A stretch of 64,000 bases of DNA from assembly GCF_900155615.1 (NCBI RefSeq), contig NZ_FUHT01000004.1, positions 248,001 to 312,000 of the forward strand, in the 5' to 3' direction. Positions within the stretch are counted from its first letter, which is position 1, and every line of letters begins with the position of its first letter. Below are positions 58,132-64,000 of this stretch, piece by piece. The position numbers were made by a program, and so were the translations under genes. Under the pieces are notes generated by a model that was given only the letters and a program-made list of their open reading frames with translations, was not told the origin of the DNA and made no database searches. The DNA comes from Massiliimalia massiliensis. Lineage in GTDB: Bacteria > Bacillota > Clostridia > Oscillospirales > Ruminococcaceae.

Positions 58132-59241
58132 ATGTTGAAGGAAGGCCAGGTAAGAATCCCGTCAGGGTGCGCGATCTCAGGAGTCTTTTCAAAGGACGGT
58201 ACGCCCGTTCGGGGAGATAGAATGATCGAATCAATCGCAGTTATGCACGACCGGAGCAACGGCCTTGGAGGGGGATTTGCAGGATACGGGATTTATCCGG
58301 AATACGCAAACAACTATGCGTTCCATGTGTTTTATGATAATCTTGAAGCAAAACAGCAGTGTGAAAAATTTTTGGAGCTGCATTTTGATGTCATTAACCT
58401 CTCAAAAATTCCAACCAGGAAGATAGAAAGCATTACCGATGAGCCGATGATGTGGCGGTATTTCGTAATGCCGCTGTCCCATAAGCTGGCTGACAGCCAA
58501 TTGGATGAAAAGGAATTTGTCGCTCGGTGTGTGATCCGGGTAAACACCAATATTGACGGCGCGTATATCTTTTCGAGCGGGAAAAATATGGGCGTTTTCA
58601 AAGCGGTTGGTTTTCCGGAGGATGTCGGACGGTTTTACCGGCTGGAAGAATATGAAGGCTACTGCTGGACAGCTCACGGCCGTTACCCGACCAATACGCC
58701 TGGCTGGTGGGGCGGAGCGCATCCATTCTCCTTGCTGGACTATTCTATTGTGCATAACGGGGAAATTTCCTCCTATGATGCGAACCGGCGCTATATTGAG
58801 ATGTTCGGTTACCGCTGTAACCTGCTGACAGACACTGAGGTGATCACTTATATCTTTGACTACCTGCTCCGCAGGCAGAGGCTCACTTTGGAGGAGGCCG
58901 CGCATGTTATCGCAGCGCCGTTCTGGAGCACCATTGAAAAGATGCCGGAGAAGGAGCGGGAGACGCTTACTTATCTGCGAAATCTCTTTGCCGGTTTCCT
59001 GATCACAGGGCCATTTTCCATTTTGCTTGGCTTTGAGGGCGGGATGATGGCACTGAACGACCGGTTAAAGCTGAGGTCTATGGTGGTTGCGGAGAAGGGT
59101 AATCTCTTTTATGCCGCCAGCGAGGAAGCGGCGATCCGGGTCATTGAACCAGAGCTGGATCGTATCTGGGCGCCAAAAGGCGGAGAACCGGTGATTGTGC
59201 GCCTGAATCAAAAATGTCAGGAGGGACAGGGATGTCGTTAG
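58132..59241 (+). CDS. Glutamate synthase glutaminase subunit (class II amidotransferase)
   Basis: The 369-residue Ntn-type glutaminase would release ammonia from glutamine for the synthase subunits downstream. The catalytic cysteine is Cys13 (RIPSGCAISGVFSKDG), so a 12-residue propeptide must be removed. GYCWTAHGRYPTNTPGWWGGAHPF and DYSIVHNGEISSYDANRRYI are the amide-binding regions, with SSYDANRRYIEMFGYR typical of GltB-type domains. The protein is a separate chain rather than fused to the synthase, as in archaeal-type enzymes. ATG 58132 has gaggggga upstream. It overlaps the next gene by 10 bases. Confidence 0.9.
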   Translation: MLKEGQVRIPSGCAISGVFSKDGTPVRGDRMIESIAVMHDRSNGLGGGFAGYGIYPEYANNYAFHVFYDNLEAKQQCEKFLELHFDVINLSKIPTRKIESITDEPMMWRYFVMPLSHKLADSQLDEKEFVARCVIRVNTNIDGAYIFSSGKNMGVFKAVGFPEDVGRFYRLEEYEGYCWTAHGRYPTNTPGWWGGAHPFSLLDYSIVHNGEISSYDANRRYIEMFGYRCNLLTDTEVITYIFDYLLRRQRLTLEEAAHVIAAPFWSTIEKMPEKERETLTYLRNLFAGFLITGPFSILLGFEGGMMALNDRLKLRSMVVAEKGNLFYAASEEAAIRVIEPELDRIWAPKGGEPVIVRLNQKCQEGQGCR

Positions 59242-60737
59242 AATATATTTATCCGGAATTTGAGGTGATTCGGAACCCGGAACGGTGTATTGCCTGCCGC
59301 GCCTGCGAGCGGCAATGTGCAAACGAAGTCCACTCCTATCACGAGGAGAAGGGCGTAATGCTTGCGGACGAATCTAAGTGCGTCAATTGTCATCGGTGCG
59401 TAACCCTCTGTCCGACAAGGGCGCTGAAAATCGTGAAGACAGACCACACCTTCCGGCCAAATGCCAACTGGACTTGGGATGTGATCCGGCAGGTTTACCG
59501 TCAGGCTGACACCGGCGGAGTACTGCTCTCCTCGATGGGAAACCCGAACAATTACCCGGTTTACTGGGATAAGATGCTGATTAATGCCTCCCAGGTTACC
59601 AATCCGCCGATTGACCCGCTGCGGGAACCGATGGAAACCAAGACCTTCCTGGGGAAAAAGGTTCACAGGGTAGAGCGCGGGAAGGACGGCCGGCTGATCA
59701 ACAATCTGGAACCGGGGATTGAGCTGACCACGCCGATTATGTTTTCCGCAATGAGCTACGGTTCTATCAGCTATAATGCGCATGCTTCTTTGGCAAGGGC
59801 CGCACGCGAGCTCGGAATCTGCTATAATACCGGAGAAGGCGGGTTGCATGAGGACTTTTATGAATACGGGCCGAACACCATCGTCCAGGTGGCCTCCGGA
59901 CGGTTTGGGGTTCATAAGGATTATCTTAATACTGGAGCCGCTATTGAAATCAAGATGGGTCAGGGAGCAAAGCCGGGAATCGGCGGGCATCTCCCTGGGG
60001 CAAAGATTGTCGCGGACGTATCCAAAACCAGGATGATTCCGCAGGGGTCGGACGCAATTTCTCCGGCGCCGCATCACGACATCTATTCGATTGAGGATCT
60101 TCGCCAGCTTATCTTTTCACTCAAGGAAGCAACCAACTATCAAAAACCGGTGATCGTCAAAATCGCGGCAGTCCATAATGTGGCGGCAATTGCCAGCGGG
60201 ATTGCGAGAAGCGGCGCGGATATTATCGCCATTGACGGTTATCGGGGCGGTACCGGCGCGGCGCCGACTATGATCCGGGATAACATAGGCATTCCGATTG
60301 AACTTGCCTTGGCCTCAGTTGACCAGCGCTTGCGGGAAGAGGGAATCCGCGGGGAGGTTTCCATTGTCGTGGGCGGGAGCATCCGATCCAGCGCCGACGT
60401 CGTCAAAGCGCTCGCACTGGGAGCGGACGCCGTCTATATTGGGACAGCCGCACTGCTCGCGCTCGGGTGCCACCTGTGCCGTTCCTGCCAGTCCGGGAAA
60501 TGCAATTGGGGGATTGCAACCCAGCGGCCTGACCTTGTCAAACGGCTCAATCCAGAGGTTGGGACAGAACGGCTTGTGAATTTGGTACGCGCCTGGACTC
60601 ATGAAATTAAAGAAATAATGGGAAGCATGGGAATTAACTCGATTGAAGCGCTGAAAGGAAACCGTTTGATGCTGCGGGGCATCGGGTTAAACGAGAAGGA
60701 ATTATCCATTTTAGGAATCAGCCACGCCGGCGAATAA
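59232..60737 (+). CDS. Ferredoxin-fused glutamate synthase FMN subunit
   Basis: The 501-residue protein has two N-terminal 4Fe-4S motifs (CIACRACERQC from residue 19, and CVNCHRCVTLCP). The synthase (FMN-binding TIM barrel) domain follows, with SAMSYGSISYNAHASLARAA, GLHEDFYEYG, KPGIGGHLPGAKI, IDGYRGGTGAAPTMIRDNIG and VVGGSIRSSADVVKALALGADAVYIG (quoted in parts). The cysteine cluster CHLCRSCQSGKCNWG would hold a 3Fe-4S centre. This is the domain that forms glutamate from 2-oxoglutarate and ammonia with reduced ferredoxin. The ATG at 59232 lies in the end of the amidotransferase gene. Confidence 0.93.
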   Translation: MSLEYIYPEFEVIRNPERCIACRACERQCANEVHSYHEEKGVMLADESKCVNCHRCVTLCPTRALKIVKTDHTFRPNANWTWDVIRQVYRQADTGGVLLSSMGNPNNYPVYWDKMLINASQVTNPPIDPLREPMETKTFLGKKVHRVERGKDGRLINNLEPGIELTTPIMFSAMSYGSISYNAHASLARAARELGICYNTGEGGLHEDFYEYGPNTIVQVASGRFGVHKDYLNTGAAIEIKMGQGAKPGIGGHLPGAKIVADVSKTRMIPQGSDAISPAPHHDIYSIEDLRQLIFSLKEATNYQKPVIVKIAAVHNVAAIASGIARSGADIIAIDGYRGGTGAAPTMIRDNIGIPIELALASVDQRLREEGIRGEVSIVVGGSIRSSADVVKALALGADAVYIGTAALLALGCHLCRSCQSGKCNWGIATQRPDLVKRLNPEVGTERLVNLVRAWTHEIKEIMGSMGINSIEALKGNRLMLRGIGLNEKELSILGISHAGE

Positions 60738-60754
60738 GAAGAGAGGGAGCAAGC

Positions 60755-61183
60755 TTGAAACGGGTTTATGTAAATGAAGAATGGTGTTTGGGGTGCCATT
60801 TGTGCGAATATTACTGCGCTTTTGCAAATTCCGGGAAAGAAAGCATGATCGACGCACTCAAGGGAGAAACGATCCATCCGAGAATTCAGGTTGAGGACGG
60901 CGGGGAAATCCACTTTGCGGTTTCCTGCAGGCATTGTACGGAGCCGCTCTGCGTAAAGGGCTGTATATCCGGCGCGCTTACCATTGAGGACGGTGTAATC
61001 CGCCTGAAGGAGGAAAAATGTGTCGGGTGCTACACCTGCGTATTATCCTGCCCGTACGGAGCGATTATGCCGGGCGAGGGAAAGGCGGTACAGAAATGCG
61101 AACTGTGCCTGAACAATACTCATGGCACGCCTCTTTGTGTACAGGGATGTCCAAACCGGGCGATTGTATTTGAGGAACGGTAG
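60755..61183 (+). CDS. 4Fe-4S dicluster-type electron transfer protein
   Basis: The 142-residue protein has four cysteine clusters: CLGCHLCEYYCAFAN, CRHCTEPLCVKGC, CVGCYTCVLSCPYGA and CELCLNNTHGTPLCVQGCP. These are typical of HycB/CooF-like proteins with several 4Fe-4S centres. It probably passes electrons between the FAD/NAD protein downstream and the synthase subunit. It starts at TTG 60755 with gaggga upstream, 17 bases after the synthase gene. Confidence 0.92.
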   Translation: MKRVYVNEEWCLGCHLCEYYCAFANSGKESMIDALKGETIHPRIQVEDGGEIHFAVSCRHCTEPLCVKGCISGALTIEDGVIRLKEEKCVGCYTCVLSCPYGAIMPGEGKAVQKCELCLNNTHGTPLCVQGCPNRAIVFEER

Positions 61184-61202
61184 AGGAAAGGATAGATTGA
61201 TT

Positions 61203-62435
61203 ATGAAACGTTATGTAATCATCGGGAATTCGACCGCCGCAGCCGGATGCATTGAGGGAATCCGGCAGAGTGACCGGGATGGAACCGTCACCGTGATCTC
61301 CAAAGAGCCTTACCATATCTACTCGAGACCACTGATTTCCTATCTGATGAACGGAAAAACCGATCTGGAACGGATGAAATACCGCCCGGATGATTTCTAC
61401 CAGAAAAACAGGGTGACTACCATCCTCGGACAGGAAGCAGCGAAGATCGATGCCCAAAACCAATTTGTCCTTCTGGAAAACGGACAGGGCATACCCTATG
61501 ATGAGCTTTTGGTGGCGACCGGCTCCAGGCCGTTTATCCCGCCGATGGAAGGCATCAAGAAGGTAGAACATCCATTTACCTTTATGACATTGGACGATGC
61601 AAAACAGCTTCAGCAGAAGATAACGCCGGATAGCCGGGTGCTGATTATCGGCGCAGGTCTGATTGGGCTGAAATGTGCCGAAGGGATTCTGGGACAGGTG
61701 AAAAAAATTACAGTGGTTGACTTGTCAGATCGAATTTTATCTAGTATTCTAGATGTAGAAGGCTCAAAAAGGGTACAGGAGCATCTGGAAGAAAAGGGGC
61801 TTGTCTTCTATCTTTCGGACAGCGTGTTATCCTTTGAGGCTGGTTCCGTAGCCTTAAAAAGCGGCGGGACGGTGCCGTTTGACATCCTGGTAATAGCGGT
61901 TGGCGTTCGCCCGAATACAGAGCTTGTTTCTGAAGCGGGCGGGGAGGTAAACCGGGGAATCGTCATAAACAGCCATTGCAAAACCACGCTCCCGCATGTC
62001 TATGCGGCGGGAGACTGTGTCGAGAGCTTTGATATTACTACCGGACAGAATCGGGTTTTGGCGCTTCTCCCAAACGCTTACCTGCAGGGAGAAACGGCCG
62101 GGCTTTTTATGGCCGGAAACGAACAGGAAAGTCTCCCGCTTTTCCCGATGAATGCGATGGGACTCATGGGGCTGCATATGATTACGGCCGGAAGCTATGA
62201 GGGGGAGCCGATGCTGATTCAGGACGGAGATACCTACCAGAAATTGTTTATCAGGGACGGTGTGCTTAAAGGATATATCCTGATCGGCGATATCAAACGC
62301 GCGGGAATTTATACGTCTTTGATCCGGGAGCAAACGCCGCTGGATGAAATTGAGTTTGAACAGATGAAGCTTCATCCGCAGCTCATCGCGTTATCCAAGC
62401 AGAAACGGAAACAGGTTTTGGCACAGCCGCATTAA
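61203..62435 (+). CDS. FAD/NAD(P)-dependent oxidoreductase
   Basis: The 410-residue pyridine nucleotide-disulfide family protein has the FAD motif YVIIGNSTAAAGCIEGI, the NAD(P) motif RVLIIGAGLIGLKCAEGIL (near residue 145), and the second FAD motif LPHVYAAGDCVESF. The redox-active cysteine pair is absent, so it is of the nitrite-reductase/NADH-oxidase-like group. By position it would feed NAD(P)H electrons to the 4Fe-4S protein and the glutamate synthase. ATG 61203 is chosen over the longer frame. Confidence 0.9.
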   Translation: MKRYVIIGNSTAAAGCIEGIRQSDRDGTVTVISKEPYHIYSRPLISYLMNGKTDLERMKYRPDDFYQKNRVTTILGQEAAKIDAQNQFVLLENGQGIPYDELLVATGSRPFIPPMEGIKKVEHPFTFMTLDDAKQLQQKITPDSRVLIIGAGLIGLKCAEGILGQVKKITVVDLSDRILSSILDVEGSKRVQEHLEEKGLVFYLSDSVLSFEAGSVALKSGGTVPFDILVIAVGVRPNTELVSEAGGEVNRGIVINSHCKTTLPHVYAAGDCVESFDITTGQNRVLALLPNAYLQGETAGLFMAGNEQESLPLFPMNAMGLMGLHMITAGSYEGEPMLIQDGDTYQKLFIRDGVLKGYILIGDIKRAGIYTSLIREQTPLDEIEFEQMKLHPQLIALSKQKRKQVLAQPH

Positions 62436-62450
62436 AAGGGAGGACTGAAG

Positions 62451-63173
62451 ATGAAGATAGATGCACAGGGGCTTAGCTTTCAGGAACTGAACCGGCAGGT
62501 GAAGCAAAGCGCTGACAGGAAAATAAAAATTCAGAACTGCTGCGGCCAGCGCTATATTGCCAGCGGGCTTGCGGATAAAGAACTGTCCATCGTCGGTGTG
62601 CCGGGAAACGCGCTGGGCGCTTACCTGGACGGAACAGATATTTACGTGCAGGGAAATGTTCAGGACGCAACCGGGGATACTATGAACGCGGGCAACATCT
62701 ATGTTAATGGGATGGCCGGGGACGCGACCGGCTATGCAATGCGCGGGGGAAGCATTTTTATTCATGGGGATACCGGCTACCGTACCGGAATCCATATGAA
62801 GGAATACCAGGAGAAAAAACCGTTGATTGTAGTCGGCGGTGCGGCTGGAAGCTTTCTGGGCGAATACCAGGCCGGCGGCACGATTATCGTGCTGGGGCTT
62901 CAGTCCGACGGGCAGGCGCCGGTTGGAAATTTCTGCGGCATGGGAATGCATGGCGGGAAAATCTATCTGAGGGGCGATTCTCTCCCGGCTGATCTCTCCG
63001 ACCGTCTGCTGCACAGAGTTGCCGGATTGGAGGATTTACAGGAAATCGAACCGGTATTAAAGCAGTTCTGCGAGCTGTTCCACGAGTCGATGCAGACCAT
63101 CTTGGAAAAGCCGTTTTATATTATCACACCAAACAGCAAAAACCCATACAAACAGCTTTATACAACCAACTAA
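62451..63173 (+). CDS. Glutamate synthase GXGXG-domain subunit
   Basis: The 240-residue protein is a free-standing C-terminal (GltB3-type) beta-helix domain, with LADKELSIVGVPGNALGAYL, VQGNVQDATGDTMNAGNIYV, GDATGYAMRGGSIFIHGDTG and GGKIYLRGD turns. This domain supports the ammonia tunnel in glutamate synthase. It completes the split enzyme: glutaminase, FMN subunit and GXGXG subunit. The same three-part set also forms N-methylglutamate synthase in methylotrophs, so the substrate cannot be fixed by sequence alone. Confidence 0.92.
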   Translation: MKIDAQGLSFQELNRQVKQSADRKIKIQNCCGQRYIASGLADKELSIVGVPGNALGAYLDGTDIYVQGNVQDATGDTMNAGNIYVNGMAGDATGYAMRGGSIFIHGDTGYRTGIHMKEYQEKKPLIVVGGAAGSFLGEYQAGGTIIVLGLQSDGQAPVGNFCGMGMHGGKIYLRGDSLPADLSDRLLHRVAGLEDLQEIEPVLKQFCELFHESMQTILEKPFYIITPNSKNPYKQLYTTN

Positions 63174-63194
63174 CTGGAAAGGGAAGGAAAAGGT

Positions 63195-64000
63195 ATGATG
63201 AACGATAGTATTTCGGAAGTGTTGCGGTTCGTCCAGGAGCATGACGTGAAATTTGTCCGTCTGGCGTTCTGCGATTTGCTGGGTGTGCAGAAGAATCTTT
63301 CTGTGCCGGCGACAGAGCTGCCGCGTATTTTTGAGTACGGCGCCTCCTTTGACGCGTCCGTAGTCGAGGGATTTGGTAATGTAGACCGTTCTGATCTTTT
63401 TCTTATGCCGGAATGTTCGACCCTGTCGATCCTGCCCTGGCGCCCGTCGCATGGCCGTGTGATGCGATTGTTCTGCAGCGTGAAGAATCCAGATGGAAGC
63501 GATTTTTTGGGAGACAGCCGCAACCTTTTAAAGCAGGCAGTGCAGCGCTGTGCTGATTTGGGGTATTTCTGCCGCATCGGGACAGAGTGCGAGTTTTATC
63601 TCTTCCGCACGAATGCGGATGGCAACCCGACAAGGGAGCCGTTTGACCATGGTACCTATTGTGACATTGCGCCGTTGGACAAGGGGGAAAATGTGCGGCG
63701 GGACATCTGCCTGACGCTGGAGGAGATGGAAATCCAGCCGGAAAGCTCCCACCACGAACGAGGCCCAGGACAGAATGAAATCGATTTTCGCTATTCCGAT
63801 CCGCTTTCTGCAGCAGACAACTTTATGACCTTTAAGTGGGTGGTCAAATCGATTGCAGCACAGAACGGTTTGTTTGCCTCCTTCCTGCCTAAGCCATTTT
63901 TGGACAATAGCGGAAATGGGATGCACATCAATCTTTCCCTGGCGAAGGGCGGGAAGAACCTGTTTAAGACCAGCGGGCCAGACCATTCGGAAAGCTCCGA
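63195..64000 (+). CDS. glnA: Glutamine synthetase type I (partial, 3' end outside window)
   Basis: The open frame from ATG 63195 (or 63198; ggaaaagg upstream) runs to the window edge, giving 268 residues. The N-terminal beta-grasp domain has EHDVKFVRLAFCDLLGVQKN and IFEYGASFDASVVEGFGNVD. The catalytic start has GTECEFYLF with the metal glutamate, ESSHHERGPGQNEIDF with two more ligands and FLPKPFLDNSGNGMHINLSL. This is the GS-I family, either assimilatory GlnA or a gamma-glutamylamide-forming relative. It follows the split glutamate synthase by 21 bases, so it is probably co-transcribed. GSIII at 55615 makes it the second glutamine synthetase here. Confidence 0.93.
   Translation, partial: MMNDSISEVLRFVQEHDVKFVRLAFCDLLGVQKNLSVPATELPRIFEYGASFDASVVEGFGNVDRSDLFLMPECSTLSILPWRPSHGRVMRLFCSVKNPDGSDFLGDSRNLLKQAVQRCADLGYFCRIGTECEFYLFRTNADGNPTREPFDHGTYCDIAPLDKGENVRRDICLTLEEMEIQPESSHHERGPGQNEIDFRYSDPLSAADNFMTFKWVVKSIAAQNGLFASFLPKPFLDNSGNGMHINLSLAKGGKNLFKTSGPDHSESS

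Overview
The window is about 50% GC and comes from an endospore-forming anaerobic Firmicute. It is most likely a clostridial cluster IV organism (Oscillospiraceae/Ruminococcaceae). The reasons are a complete spoIIIAA-AH operon, T-box leaders, the order nusB / tsaD-like / xseA / xseB / ispA / DUF212 / dxs / tlyA / nadK / argR / recN, ECF-type vitamin transport, a type III glutamine synthetase and ferredoxin-linked nitrogen enzymes. The species is not identified.

Layout. 1-9.8 kb (+): end of ecfA1, then ecfA2, ecfT, truA, a DUF5711-like protein, a CvpA-like protein, pgsA, a zinc-finger Clp ATPase, a DUF5685-like protein, a J-domain protein with a cysteine-rich tail, and a membrane protein. 9.8-11.3 kb: a kinase gene remnant lying against the metY terminator, then metY (-). 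11.3-15 kb (+): a D,D-carboxypeptidase and a PadR/HAAS/toast-rack envelope-sensing operon. 15-15.7 kb: an IS200-type transposon. 15.8-21.3 kb (+): trmL, degV, the glycolytic pgk-tpiA-gpmI set and a 54-residue protein. 21.3-26.1 kb (-): an aromatic pathway operon aroF-aroBA(fused)-aroC, preceded by a phenylalanine/tyrosine-rich leader peptide and an attenuator. 26.2-31.3 kb (+): spoIIIAA-AH. 31.5-41.8 kb (+): asp23-like gene, nusB and the housekeeping series listed above. 41.8-43.4 kb: T-box and tyrS.

43.5-51.5 kb (+) is the most distinctive accessory locus. An ABC-2 glycan exporter pair is followed by phosphonopyruvate decarboxylase, a PntC/LicC-like cytidylyltransferase, a cytidylyltransferase-PEP mutase fusion, two LicD transferases and an iron-type alcohol dehydrogenase. 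Together these could make a phosphonate (inferred 2-hydroxyethylphosphonate), activate it with CTP and attach it to an exported surface polymer. 51.5-55.6 kb: an Asn T-box with asnB, then an AraC regulator divergent from a zinc alcohol dehydrogenase.

55.6-64 kb is a nitrogen assimilation region. Type III glutamine synthetase (-) diverges from a split, archaeal-like glutamate synthase: class II amidotransferase, ferredoxin/FMN synthase subunit, 4Fe-4S protein, FAD/NAD oxidoreductase and GXGXG subunit. A type I glutamine synthetase follows and runs off the window. Both divergent transcripts begin with a small hairpin whose six-base loop fits AANGGC, in direct competition with a terminator, which suggests coordinated (ANTAR-like) antitermination.

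All calls are from reading the sequence; no database search was run.
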